From assembly GCA_000320605.2 (NCBI GenBank), contig KB445793.1, positions 1,344,143-1,381,908 of the forward strand: 37,766 nucleotides of DNA. The letters run 5' to 3'. The notes beneath the pieces were generated by a model. The model made no database searches. It saw only the letters and a list, made by a program, of their open reading frames with translations, and had not been told where the DNA came from. Positions 9,747-21,303 of the stretch are shown piece after piece; position 1 is the stretch's first letter, and each line of letters starts with the position of its first letter. The position numbers were made by a program, and so were the translations under genes. The stretch comes from Gelatoporia subvermispora B (lineage: Eukaryota > Basidiomycota > Agaricomycetes > Polyporales > Gelatoporiaceae).

Positions 9747-12101
9747 ATGCACGCGCGGCCAGCAGTCTTGCCCCCGCGCAGCGGCGGCCTCGCGAGGGGC
9801 GCGCAGCGCTGCTTCTCTGCGAAGGCCCCCCGCTCCGCCGAGGGGCCCGTCATCATGAACCGCTACTCCCGCACGGTGACCCAGCCCAAGACGCAGGGCG
9901 CGAGCCAGGCGATGCTCTACGCCACCGAGGGCATCAAGACCGACGACGACTTCAACAAGGCGATGGTCGGCGTCGCGAGTGTCTGGTGAGCCCCCCGACT
10001 CACGCGTGCGCGCCGCCGTTCACCCGCCTGCCAGGTACGAAGGCAACCCGTGAGTATGCATCCGCCGCAGGGCGCACGTCACGCTCACCGCGCGCGCAGC
10101 TGCAACCGCCACCTGCTCGGCCTCGGCCAGCTGGCGAAAAAGTCCCTCGTCGACGAGGGCATGATCGGCTACCAGTTTGGTACCGTCGGTGTCAGGTAGG
10201 TTCCGCCCTCTGCGCGCGCCGATCGGAAGGCGGAGGCTAATGCGCGCGCAGCGACGGAATCAGCATGGGCACGCGCGGGATGTCGTACTCCCTGCAGTCG
10301 CGCGACCTCATCGCGGACCAGGTTGAGACCGCTGCGGGCGGCCATTGGCTCGATGGCGTGGTCGTCATCCCCGGGTGCGACAAGAACATGCCCGGAGTAC
10401 TCATGGCTCGTACGTCGAATTGTAAAGGAACGCTCCTTTCAATTAATGTTGCACAGTCGGCAGGTTGAACCGCCCGGGTTTGATGGTATATGGTGGAAGC
10501 ATCCGTGCGGGCTCTTGCGAAGGTGCTCCTCAACTGGACATCGTCTCTGCTTTCCAATCCTATGGCAAGTATCTGCAGGATGGTAGGACTGAGAAAGCCG
10601 AAAAGGAGCGGTACAACACTGTTCGTTTCGCCTGCCCTGGTCCTGGTGCATGTGGTGGAGTAAGCGAACAGCGATCATCCGAAACTGTCCCAACTGAAAT
10701 GCTCGATGAAGATGTACACCGCGAACACTATGGCTAGTGCCACAGAGGCGCTCGGTATGTCACTGCCTGGGTCGTCATCGTATCCTGCGGAGTCGCAAGA
10801 GAAGCTCAAGGAGCTGTCTTTGGTTGGCCCTACTATGCGCCAGCTCCTCGAGAAGAACCTTCTGCCCCGGGATATTATGTCTCGCTCCGCTTTCGAAAAC
10901 GCAATGGTACCTCAACAATTGATACATGATTCGATTTGATAATCCACTAACGCAGCGCAGGTTTTGACCATGATCCTGGGTGGATCGACCAACGCCGTTC
11001 TGCACCTCATTGCCATTGCCCATTCCGTTGGCATCGAACTAACCATTGATGACTTCCAAAACGTTTCCGACCGCACGCCTTTCATTGCTGATCTTAAGCC
11101 GAGCGGCAAGTATGTTATGGAAGACGTCTACAAGATCGGCGGTATTCCCAGTACGTAAGGAATCATCGGTCCTGTGCACTACACTAAATCTACAACTAAA
11201 CAGAAATCCTGCACTACTTGCTGAAAAATAACCGCATTGACGGCAACACCATGACGGTCACGGGACACACCCTCGGGGAGAACCTCGAGCGGTGGGTGCA
11301 CGAGCACGGCGAACTCTCGTTCACGAGCCAGGATGTTATCCGCCCATTGGACAAGCCTATTAAGGAGACCGGCCACCTTCGGTGCGTAGTCTAAATGGGA
11401 TTGCCCCCGGATCATCCGAAATAACGGCATTTGTACTCAGAATCCTCCGTGGCAACCTGGCTCCCGGCGGCGCCGTTGCCAAGATTACAGGCAAGGAAGG
11501 ACTCGGCTTTACGGGCAAGGCCCGTGCGTTCGACAGCGAAGACGAGTTCGTGGCTGCGGTCGAAAGCGGGTCCATTAAGAAGGGCGAGAAGACTGTCGTC
11601 GTACTCAGGTACCTCGGCCCGAAGGGCGGACCAGGTGACCCTGCTCGCAAATTCCTATTTGCTTCGCGTCGCTGAGGCCTTTCTGTTCAGGGATGCCTGA
11701 GATGCTGAAGCCGACGAGTCTGATCATGGGTGCAGGCCTGGGCCACGATGTCGCGTGCTTGACGGACGGGCGGTTCAGCGGCGGGTCTGTCTTTGTCCCC
11801 CAATTCTTCTGCCGTGCCTTCGCGTACTGATAGGACTGTCTTCTATAGCTCACACGGGTTCTGTATTGGCCACGTCGTTCCTGAGGCACAGGTCGGCGGT
11901 CCGATTGCGCTCGTGAAGGATGGCGACGTTATCTCGGTGGATGCAGTGAAGAACACAATCGAGCTGCAAGTGTCGCCGGAGGAGCTGGACCAGCGCCGGA
12001 AGGCGTGGAAGGCGCCGCCGCTCAAGGTCACTCAGGGCACCTTGTTCAAATATGTCAAGGCCGTGGAGGACGCCAGTCGGGGCTGCATCACGGATGCATA
12101 A
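9747..12101 (+). CDS. ILV3: Dihydroxy-acid dehydratase, mitochondrial
   Basis: The enzyme dehydrates 2,3-dihydroxy-isovalerate and 2,3-dihydroxy-3-methylvalerate to the 2-keto acids that become valine, leucine and isoleucine; it acts in the mitochondrial matrix with a [2Fe-2S] cluster and Mg2+. The 604-residue protein has eleven exons: 9747-9985, 10035-10049, 10100-10195, 10252-10409, 10457-10659, 10712-10906, 10961-11150, 11204-11381, 11441-11634, 11691-11784 and 11849-12101. Cluster ligands are Cys86 (NPCNRH), Cys159 (GCDKNMPG) and Cys235 (GPGACGG). The conserved [14 protein letters not shown] and [12 protein letters not shown] blocks are intact, two of them only after splicing. The first 35 or so residues are Arg-rich without acidic residues, as expected for a mitochondrial presequence. 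It converges with RIO1, leaving 161 bp between stop codons. Confidence 0.97.
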
Positions 12102-12262
12102 AATTCTCTCGCGCTCGCTGTGCCATCGCCGTTATCCAGGTCCTGCATATTGCTATTTGCTACACTATGCTATATCGCAACGCTAGACAGTGCTACAACA
12201 TTTTCTAATGATGTGTGAGAGGTGGTTGCGACATTGATGTCGGAAGCGGCATAGACCCGACA

Positions 12263-14539
12263 TCAGCGCCCTCGCGCGGTGGCCTTGATTTTCTTTTTCT
12301 TCTCCGCCTTGGGAATCTTGTGTTTCCGCTTTTCGCGCGCCTCCTCCTTCGCCGCCTTCTTGCGTTCCTGCGCGAGCAATCTGTCAGGTCATTCGACCAA
12401 CAGAAGTTCTACCGCATACCTTCTTAGCCTCTTTGTCTTCATGCCGATGCCCACGAGGCTTGCGCTCCCCGAACTGTTTCTCACCGTCGGAGCCCTCACT
12501 CGGATCATCGTCCGACTCTTCTGATCCACTTCCGCTATCCTCGTCGCTTGGGGCACTTTGCTCGTCACCCTCGAAATGAACGCCCTTGGCTTTGCGACCC
12601 GTAGAATTAGCCTGGGGCCGTTGTGTGGCTGGGTCTTCACTCTCGTCGACTTTACTACTCTCCCTAGGTTCGACGATCCCGATGACATCTTTATAAATGA
12701 GCTTCTCTCCCTCGCCACGGCTAAGAGCGCCCACGTCACGCTCGGGGTCGTACACTTCGTTCAGGGTCCGCGGAATGTATGACCGCATGAAGACTGCGTC
12801 CTCATGCTCAGCGTCCGCAGTAGACCCCGCGGCTGAGCTTGCAGCATCCTCGAACGTCTTCTCCGGCTCCGGCTGCTCCATCCACGCAGCAAGGGTCGCC
12901 GCAACGTCCTCCGCAGCAGACCCCTCGCCTGCTGGCGACAGGTGTTCGCGTGTGACGAACTCGAACGCGCGCCGTAGGCCGACGCAGCTGACGCCGCGCT
13001 TTGCAAAGAAGTCCTCGATATTCCGGAGGTCGGAACGAAGGAAGTCAAATGCGTGGGGGTGATCATGCTCAACAGACTGTGAGACGTCGATGATGTACAG
13101 GTGACCGTGCGGCTCGGCTGTCGTCTGTTCCGTGGGTGCCGTGTCAAAAGGATCTGCCTCGGTGGGCTGTTGCTGATCCGCAGTGGGATCCGCAGAGTCG
13201 TCGATGTGGTAAAGAATGTTGTATTCCGATAAATCGGCATGTACGAGCTTGCACTCCAGGAACATCTTCCGGACCATGAAGAGGAGTTCGACGTACAGCT
13301 CAGGCAAGATGACTGCTGGGATATCTGCATCTTTTAGCCGTGGCGATGCCCTGAGGAATAGGTTATTATATACGTCTGGAATAACAGGGAAAGGGGGCTG
13401 ATACACGTACCATCCTTGCCTGTCCCCAAGGAAGCTCATGACAAGCACATTCTCGCGCACCTCAACGGGCTCTGGACAGCGAATTCCGGCAGTGTGGAGA
13501 CGCTTGAGATTACGCATCTCTTTCTCTGCCCAGAGACGCACCATTTTACGCGGGTTGTGACGACTAGAATTACTAGACGTCAGTACTGCCCACCTCGTTT
13601 CGTCTCCCGCATTGACTAACCTATAGCCTCTTCTGAATCTGAATTCTCCTGTGACATACTTGTCTCGGTCCTTGAAGACAAGGATAGATGTCTTGTAGAT
13701 CTTGAGCGCAAGATGATTCTTCTCAGGGGTGAAAGCGTGATATACGTTGGCCTGCGGAAGCGGACAGGACAGACATAAGACAGTTGGGTGTAACCAATGC
13801 TAAGACCACCACACACCTCCTTTCCGGTACTGATACAGCCGTTGACTTCATATACCAATCCACGTCCGATCATTTTAAAGAGAATAATCCTAGTTCTTGG
13901 GTCAAGCACCTGTTCGCTCGTAGCTCGGTCGCTCTTGTCTTTCATGTTGGCTGTTGCCGAAGGACCTTTGCGGTTCACACCAACTCCAAGATCATACGGC
14001 ATGTCTACATTCCGCAGGCGGGACGAGTACTTCGACAGCGCCTGCAGCTGGTCCTCAGTCCTGTCCTTCGCATGAGTCGAACTACGGGCCGGGGTTGGGG
14101 CAGTCTTCGGCGCAGCACGAGGTCGATTGATGGCGGGAAGTGGGGCCACTGTAGTACCAGAATTTATAGAGGATGTGATGCTCTGCGCCGCCCCTGTGCG
14201 CACTGCAACATGCTGCCGCAAGCGGTTGTACTGTTTTGTAAAGTCTAGGACAACCGTTCGACAGAGGGCAAAGCAACTGAGCCATTCGGACATACCTCGC
14301 TCTGCAATCTCCCAATCTTCGTCCTCCGCACGCAGAACGTTGAATGATTCTGCCTCAAGCTCATCCTCCTCGATATCGAAAGCATCCTCCTCTTCGCTTT
14401 CTGAGGACCAGTCCAAGAGGTGCTCATCGTCGATGAAGTTGTGTCCTTCGCGGGGATCTACCGTAGATGAAGACGGCGCTTGGGTCTCTGCTGGAGCATC
14501 GTCAAATTGGCCATCCTCAAAAGGTTCTTCGTGCGACAT
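12263..14539 (-). CDS. RIO1: RIO1 atypical protein kinase/ATPase
   Basis: RIO1 acts in the cytoplasm on late pre-40S ribosomes, helping final 18S rRNA maturation and factor release. Exons are 14296-14539, 13817-14244, 13621-13751, 12420-13563 and 12263-12367, giving 683 residues. The nucleotide-binding loop is STGKEANVY (220-228), with the ATP lysine at Lys241 (LALKIYKTS). The catalytic loop is HADLSEYN, with Asp378 and Asn383, and the metal loop is IDVSQ, with Asp427. The hallmark DRDKYV and SVEHDHPHAFDFLR segments are present. The N-terminus is acidic (residues 30-75). The C-terminus is acidic then Lys/Arg-rich, as in other RIO1 proteins. Odd points are a Gln/Thr/Pro-rich insertion of about 35 residues between the catalytic and metal loops, and a 51-nt first intron with no stop and a length divisible by three. 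Confidence 0.96.
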
Positions 14540-14884
14540 AGCTTAGTGTAAGGATGGAATTCACAGGTCGTGAAGAAGTAGAGACTTGCGGAAGTGCTGC
14601 CGGCGTTAGATTGATCAAATCTGTTATCTTATCTTACTCGACGCGAAAATTCATGATCACCGCTGGTGATTGAATCGGCAGTTCGGCAGCACTTAGATAA
14701 TCGCGTGGTCTGGCCCGAAGTGAAAGCGAGTGTCGACCCGAGTCCTTGCTGCAAAGTCGTGTAGCAATACGTCCGCAATACGTCCTACTTCAAAGTATCC
14801 AGCCAGATCATAGGCCCTTCGCGGATTATCTTGTCTTTGCTAGTCTTAGGAAAGGTGCATTCAGCCTGGTCAGCCAGCCTGAAT
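14540..14884. promoter_or_regulatory. Divergent promoter of RIO1 and the small membrane protein gene
   Basis: The two start codons are 345 bp apart on opposite strands, so both promoters must fit here unless they extend into the genes. I see no clear TATA box; no other gene is present. Confidence 0.5.
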
Positions 14885-15589
14885 ATGTCTCTGAGACAAA
14901 GGATTCCCTTCCGTTACGCCGAACACGAAAGTCCTGAAGACGATCGAATACTTGACGAACAAGGTACAGACAGTAATGAATCGCATTACACCGCTCGGAC
15001 TTACAAAACGTCTTTCGCAGAACAGGACGAGCTTATTGAAGGGTTTCGCAGCCGGGAGACTTCAGCAAATCAGCAATATCTCCTGTTGTTACGAGTCGCT
15101 CTTGGTCTTTCATGTGTTCTGTGAGCCCAGTGTCGATGCACTATTGTTCTCTGACATATCTCTCTCCCAAGTCATACAATATTCTTATTCAAGACCCCCA
15201 AGGAATCTCCGCTGTACTCTCTATTCCCAGAGCGAATCCCGACGCCAAGCGTACCCCGCGCGCCGCTCTTCGCTATTCTCCATATTCTGCTCCACATTAA
15301 CCTCATTTTCCATACACTCCCATCTCAACCCTCACTCCTGCTATATATCTCCAGCTCTGAGCTCCCTTTCTCGCTCCCACTACCATTCTCTCATCCCTTA
15401 GCACTTGTCGCTCCTGCGGTGGCACCAACACTCTGCCTCCTGCTGCGGCGTAGTTGGCTCGACTTTGCGTGGTGGTGTGCTGCTCTTGGTATGACGTGGC
15501 TTGTGTATACCGTACAATGTTGGATTCGAAGTGGCGAGGAACAGATCCGCGAATTGGAGGGACTGAGATACCGGGCGCCTGGTGCCTAG
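14885..15589 (+). CDS. Small membrane protein with four predicted helices, function unknown
   Basis: This 198-residue protein only appears after splicing exons 14885-14963, 15021-15120 and 15172-15589. It starts with a basic-then-acidic cytosolic-type segment (MSLRQRIPFRY, then a run rich in Asp and Glu). Four hydrophobic stretches follow, near residues 45-68, 88-106, 132-150 and 155-172. It ends in a charged tail (SGEEQIRELEGLRY). Both introns have GT..AG ends, and the two junction codons restore a continuous hydrophobic frame, which supports the model. The TATA-less upstream region is shared with RIO1. I do not recognise a named family; I would expect it to be conserved in related mushrooms, but I cannot check. 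Function and location are not inferable beyond membrane insertion. Confidence 0.75.
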
Positions 15590-15984
15590 GCTCAGCTACA
15601 TAGTAGCGTTTGAATTACAATCGTCATCTTCTCACGACAGTTTTGCAAGTCAATTTCGAGATCTTGACACGCCCGTAGCGTGAACAGATACCGTTGCGAT
15701 TCGGGTAAAACCATGCCATAAGGGAGCGAAACGAAGCCTTCCCCACAACCCTCCGTTCGTGTCTGTATCGTCTACACTTTCATTTTGAAACTCCCGTCAC
15801 ATTCCTATCGAAATATCGCATGTAACGGAAGCCGGCCTGATAAAGGGCAAACCTGTCTCTACAGGTGGCGGCACGATAAGTCAATTACACTGCGACCACG
15901 TGTAGGTTGACTAGTATTGTAACATCCTGGAAACGTAATTTCTCCCGTTCGACAATCCCTACAGGGGCTCACAGCGCCAAGCGC
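15590..15984. other. Spacer between the membrane protein gene and the F-box remnant
   Basis: I see no gene. The left part is presumably the 3' UTR of the preceding plus-strand gene. Confidence 0.4.
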
Positions 15985-16850
15985 CACTTTCGCTGCTCGA
16001 CTTGCCAAACGAGATCTTGTGGCATATCCCGGAGCATCTCGAAGACCCCAGCTGGCTGCTGGCTTGTGGTTGTGCGTGCAAGTCGCTCCGCGAGCTCCTT
16101 CAAACCATGAGGGGCAAGCTCCGTGTATTCAGATGCGATGGAATGACCCTGTCCTCATTATATCGCCGGATTCAACAAACACCGGTTCTCCCGTATTTCC
16201 TCGAGGGACCCATAGTCTCACGTTGGCGTCTTATACTCAGCTATTCATGTTCGTTACGAGGCTTGTCAGTTTCCATGATTTGTGCAGCCTATACGTTGAG
16301 TCGCATGGGTGGGAACCACCATTGGTCATGTGCGAACAGTGCATGCCTGACTTGTCGTGGTTCATGTCATTCACACTCTTAGAACTGGACGGCGTCGAAT
16401 TTTCGACATTTCACGAATTTTCACGCACCGTTTGCACGTTCCATGGTTTGAAAGTCGCGAAATTCAGAAATCTGTCGTGATACGACGATGGGACGCGGGA
16501 TGTAGGGGACGAGTCTTTTGCGAAGCATCTGGCCTTGCAACACTTAGAGGTGTGCAAAGTATCGTGTCACTCTATCTGACTGACGGAACACGACGTTGTG
16601 TCCAGATGAGTCAGTGGGGCGATCAGGGTCTGGCTGCATATCCATACTTCCTCTCTGCGCCAAAATTACCAGAGACTCTGGACTGGAGATCGGTACAAAT
16701 CAAGCCAACCTTGACAGCACAACTCAATCATTCAGGGTCCATTTATTTACGACTCACACTGCCCTTCGCTTCCTCCGCATACACCTGTGGTGTTCTTACG
16801 ACCAGCCTGCCGTCGGATCTCAGCATATAACCTGGCAGGCGAAGACATAG
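15985..16850 (+). pseudogene. Decayed F-box protein gene
   Basis: F-box proteins recruit substrates to SCF ubiquitin ligases. An F-box-like segment is readable from about 15987 (LSLLDLPNEILWHI, followed by a CKSLRELL end near 16102). The next part, a Leu/Phe-rich body with FVTRLVSFHDLCSLYV and LELDGVEFSTFHEF, is in a different frame. That frame then meets TGA codons at 16478-16480 and 16577-16579, with coding-like sequence continuing between and after them. A later part (FRVHLFTTHTALRFLRIHLW) is back in the first frame. No start codon is evident upstream. Both TGAs could come from CGA by C-to-T change, but this is inference. Introns could explain one frame change, not both stops, so I call it a pseudogene. 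Confidence 0.55.
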
Positions 16851-17440
16851 CGGATATATGTAAAATCACTGTCCCGTGGTCTCCAGTCCGGAGCCCGAAT
16901 GCCGTACACTAAGCGCATGGCTGTCTAGATTCGTAGCTCAGCAACTTCGATTACTATTCTCTCTACATTTAACCGCGTACCATGCTTTCCAGCTGTGATA
17001 TCGACACCCATCGTGGTGTGCATATTGGCAACAGCGCGAAATTTGTGCTCGCGTCCTGATGGCCGGTTCCAGTCGTATATATGGACATCTACCCAAGGAT
17101 CCTCTTCAGTGCAGTTAGATGCAGTTGTATTGGGATACTGAGTAGCGTCTTCAAGCTGAATGGATGATACCGACATATTGACATTATCGTTCCATCGAGA
17201 ATTCGTGGTATACCGAACAGGCTTCGTTTTGTGTTTCAGCGTCCCAACTACCAGGAGCACTATGAGAGCTCCATGCGTCGCTGAAGTTGTCAAGACGCCT
17301 TCAGCTTAGCAAATAGAATTACGACAGGTATGTGCCGAGCAAAGGATCGGGATGTCAGGCTTAGAATACAGGGGTTGCCAAGAGACCTGGACATACAGCA
17401 GAGACGATAGTAATACAACGTTTCGACAGCACCAAGAACG
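16851..17440. other. Spacer with unconvincing minus-strand frames
   Basis: A 122-codon minus-strand frame (16925-17293) has no domain, no hydrophobic pattern beyond a short N-terminal stretch, and unusual composition. The right part is probably the 3' UTR of NAS2. I assign no gene. Confidence 0.4.
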
Positions 17441-18244
17441 TTACGCCAGGTTGTGCGGGACGATATGGCATCTGCGAAGTCCGTCAGATGTGAATAAAGA
17501 GTGACGGCCGAGGGTGTCATTGTACTCACCCCAATAATCCTCGTCCTCCCCAATTCCGTCTCGGAATGAACGTCAGATTGAGAGTTTCGTTTGCTCCACG
17601 TAACACCTTTACTACAACCTCACGCTAGAGTCATTCAGTCAGTCGATGTGTCCCATCAGGAGCACTCCAGGCGCTCACATTCTCCTGCGTAGCGACATAT
17701 TCTGCGAGAGGTTGCAAGGATGACGATCCGAAAGATGACCGTGTCAAGGCACCGAATGAGAGCACGAGATCCTCCCTTAGCAATCCCTATGAGGACATAC
17801 AGTGAGCAACTGAAGGTGCAAATAAGAAAGGGTAGGACACACAGAAGTCGCCGCAGGGCTCCCTGGTGCCACACCGTCCACCTTCGCAAACGGTAGTAGT
17901 GCGTCGGGTGACACAGAGTCCGACATAGGCGCATCCACCGGCTCCGCCGCTGCCGCCAGACCGGAATCGTACACATTCTGCAGGCCCTCCATGATGCGGT
18001 CCATAATCGCAGCGAGGTCGTTCCGGAGCTCGATGATCCGCACACGTGCATGCCGGACGGCCCACACGTCGATGTCTGCGCGCGGAAAGCCGTCCGCATC
18101 GAGGAGGAGCGTCTCCATCGTCGAGTCGTTCGCCTTCAGGATGGACGCCTGCGCATCGAGCTCGGCCTCGATGGCGTCCTTGCGCGCCATAAGGGCGCGC
18201 ACTTGGTCGGCGGGTGTCTCGCGCGAGGGGAGCATGAAGCCCAT
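17441..18244 (-). CDS. NAS2: 26S proteasome assembly chaperone Nas2 (PSMD9/p27)
   Basis: Nas2 binds the C-terminus of the base ATPase Rpt5 and holds assembly of the 19S regulatory particle until it is properly ordered. Exons are 17843-18244, 17679-17786, 17530-17624 and 17441-17471, giving 211 residues. The N-terminal helical domain contains LDADGFPRADIDVWAVRHAR, the most conserved block of the family. The C-terminal half is a PDZ domain: PFAKVDGVAPGSPAA, then GLLREDLVLSFG, then NWGGRGLLGCHIVP. The last exon is only 31 nt but supplies the invariant CHIVP end, which confirms the splice model. The acceptor of exon 4 could be nine bases further downstream (at 17615) without changing the frame. 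It shares a 382-bp promoter region with ALG6. Confidence 0.93.
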
Positions 18245-18626
18245 GTCACAAATTTGTCGTAGCTCGGTGGTTTCTGGTGGAGGAGCTGATGCAGATGAAG
18301 CGGTATGTATTGCGCGTACAAGTACGAGACGAAGACGAATGCATACGCGCGCACGATTGCGATCCGCGCCAGCTGGGCGGCGTTCAGCTGCTAAAGAACA
18401 GGCGCTGAGATACCGTAAGATGGCCTACAGCGGGTTTACCAGAGCTTATCCTGACTCACTTACGTCATCAGGCTTCGACTGTTACTCCTTACAAGATTTT
18501 GTTACCTCCGTTTGTAGTCCGTTTTGGTATGATCTATTGAGACGCCTTTCCCCAACCTTCCTCTCCACGTTCACGCGCTGCCACCACAGCGGGCGCAAGG
18601 CTCCCTTTGAGCTGCCGACATCTATT
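18245..18626. promoter_or_regulatory. Divergent promoter of NAS2 and ALG6
   Basis: This is the 382 bp between the start codons of two divergent genes. It contains no other supported gene. No clear TATA box or known factor site stood out. Confidence 0.5.
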
Positions 18627-21303
18627 ATGGACGAATCTTCCGCATACATGGGTCAAGATGGCCCCTCATCGCCTCGCAGACGCCATAAATACAGAACATC
18701 CATATCCTCGATGACCTCTGCACAGTCCGGGACGCAGACAGGCCTGCCGCCACGCCTCAAGACCCCCAACCTCCGCAAGCGCGTATCCTCAGCGAGTGTC
18801 ATGAGCAATGCGTACGCAGCCTTTCCTCTGTCCGTGGCAGCTTTCTCAATCAATCCGGTCTTGTAGCTCAGAAACAGACCGTTCAGAGATATTCGCCCCC
18901 GTCCCGCGCCGCCCGCACCATCTCCACGTTGCGCAAAGCAGGCATTGGCTCGATACGCCGCAGCTCTCCCCCTCGTGGTCCCGCCCCGTCTCCCCCCTCT
19001 CAAACTCCACCTCACCCACTACCAGCCCGTCGGGCCAGCGCCTCAAGGCGTCGAATAGCTTCCGCTCGCTCTATGACCAGGAGCAGACGAACCCGCGGCG
19101 TTCCTCAATCATGTTCCCGCAGCGCGCGCAGCCCCCAGTAGGACCCAGGGACGAAGGCGGGATGGGCAAGCGGTGGGTGCGCTGGATGCACAAGCAGGGC
19201 CTGAAGCGCTTTGTTGTCTTGTCCTCCGTGCTTGCTGCTGTATGGGTTAAGTGGGCCGTAGGGTTAGGGTCGTATTCCGGTCGGTGGTATCCCTGAACGT
19301 GGTGAAATGCGGCTGATATTCTACATAGGCCAGGGCACTCCACCCATGTTCGGCGACTATGAAGCACAAAGACATTGGTTGGAGCTGACAATACACCTGC
19401 CGGTGCGGCAATGGTACACATACGATCTGCAGTACTGGGGTCTTGACTACCCGCCACTTACGGCGTACGTGTCGTGGCTGTGTGGAATTGTGTATGTTTA
19501 TATGGTTTCAATTTCCAAATCCTGTCTGAGGATGCTTGTGGCAGGGGTTCATGGATTGATCCGTCATGGTTCGCACTGGCTTCGTCTCGCGGGATCGAGA
19601 CCCCGGGCAGCAAGATCTACATGCGAGCTACTGTGCTCGCTTTCGACACGCTCATATACGTACCGGCACTCATTTTCTTCGCTCGTGCGTGGCAAGGCAC
19701 GAGATCAATCCGAACGCAGGTAATTGTTAGTGATTACGCGAGAGACACTGGACTTATGTAATTTCTAGGAACTGGTCCTTCTTGTTTTGCTTTTCCACCC
19801 TGCACTGGCATTGATTGACTTCGGACATTTCCAATACAACTCAGTCATGCTTGGTGTGCTATAGAACCAAAACCTAATTTGTGCACTCATACCAACTAAC
19901 TCCGTGCAGGTCTCACACTCTTGGCCATCAACTTTTTCTCCACTGGTCACGACTTACTCGGGGCAGTTTGCTTTGTCCTGAGTCTCGGATTCAAACAGAT
20001 GGCACTATATTACGCACCTGCCATTGGGTCGTATTTACTCGGAAAATGTCTATACCTCGGATCTACCAAGGGGTTCGTGATATATGTATGAACTTGACGC
20101 CTCTCGATATTGATCTGCGTCATCCCTCGTAGCTCACAGCTATTCATCCGCCTCGCGTTGGTCACATCCGCTACATTTCTTGTCCTGTTCCTACCTTTCC
20201 TCCCACCCTTCGCCCCCCTTTCCGCCATCCGCGACCCCATCGCCCGCATCTTCCCCTTTGCGCGCGGTCTCTTCGAAGACAAGGTCGCGAACTTCTGGTG
20301 TGCGTCCGATGTTCTCGTCAAATGGCGCCGCTGGGCCAGCCGTGGTATCCTCGTACAGCTTTCCGCAGGTCTCACCGCTCTGGGATTCCTCCCGGCGGCT
20401 GCTGGGCTCATTAGTGCCGGGTGGAAGCTTCGTAAAAGGGCGCAGACAGCGCAAGAGACAGACAAGGAGAAGGAGGACGCGGCGACGCCGATGCTGCCCC
20501 TTCTCCCGTATGCCCTTCTTACGTCGTCTATGTCGTTCTTCCTGTTCTCCTTTCAGGTGCATGAGAAGACAATACTGCTGCCGTTGCTCCCGATGACACT
20601 CATTCTGGCTGGTGCGGCTTCTGCACCGGGAACGCATACGAGCGCGTATAATATGGGTATGTTAGTCAACAATGTCGCCGTCTTTAGGTATGTCTTTCTT
20701 CCCTCAGAAGTGCCATAAACTGATGCGCTATCAAATTGTCGTAGTATGTGGCCGCTGCTGAAGAGAGACGGGCTGAGCTTGCAATATGTGGCTCTGACTG
20801 TCTTTTGGAATCATCTTCTCGGCTACAATCCCTTTCAGAAACCCCGAACTTTCCTTCAATATCTCTCCATTGTAAGATTCTGACAGAACTTCGTCGAGAT
20901 GGCGCTTGCTAACAGCGATATTTAGGCAGTCTACGGCGCATGCGCAATTTTGCACCTACTTGAACTCATGATCACACCACCAAGCCGTCTGCCTGACATA
21001 TACCCAGTCTTGAATGTACTGATCAGTACGCCTGTCTTTGTGTTCGCATGGTTATGGAGCATCAAGCGTGGCGTCGAAGTCGGCTGGGCGCTCGGTGGGA
21101 TTGGCGCGTCCTCATCCAGACACGCTGATCACAAGATCTCAGCATCCAGCACAGTGGCGAACGGCCCTTCAAGTACTGGAATCAAGGAAAATTCGGATAG
21201 TGGTATACCAGCCGGCGCGAAGCCCGGCACGAGACGGAGTCTCGGATTTGCAGACAGTAAACGGCGGGCGCCGTTCCGCACGGGGAGCGTCGAGGCGTCG
21301 TGA
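18627..21303 (+). CDS. ALG6: Dolichyl-P-Glc:Man9GlcNAc2-PP-dolichol alpha-1,3-glucosyltransferase
   Basis: This ER membrane enzyme adds the first glucose to the lipid-linked N-glycan precursor in the ER lumen. Exons are 18627-18857, 18964-19279, 19329-19491, 19545-19719, 19769-19853, 19910-20072, 20133-20687, 20745-20871 and 20926-21303, giving about 730 residues. The luminal loop after the first membrane helix carries [14 protein letters not shown] and [12 protein letters not shown], diagnostic for ALG6 rather than ALG8. [24 protein letters not shown] and [18 protein letters not shown] are also family blocks. Multiple hydrophobic helices follow. The N-terminal 150 residues are a Ser/Arg/Pro-rich extension absent from yeast, and the C-terminal 70 are polar. 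The first intron (18858-18963 in this model) is uncertain because several frames are open there; all others are supported by conserved sequence. Confidence 0.93.

Noticed and set aside
12102..12262. A possible gene between ILV3 and RIO1
   Set aside because: Only 161 bp between two stop codons of convergent genes; it has room only for their 3' UTRs.
19255..19275. GGGTTAGGG resembling a telomere repeat
   Set aside because: It is inside an ALG6 exon encoding a conserved membrane segment and occurs less than twice in tandem.
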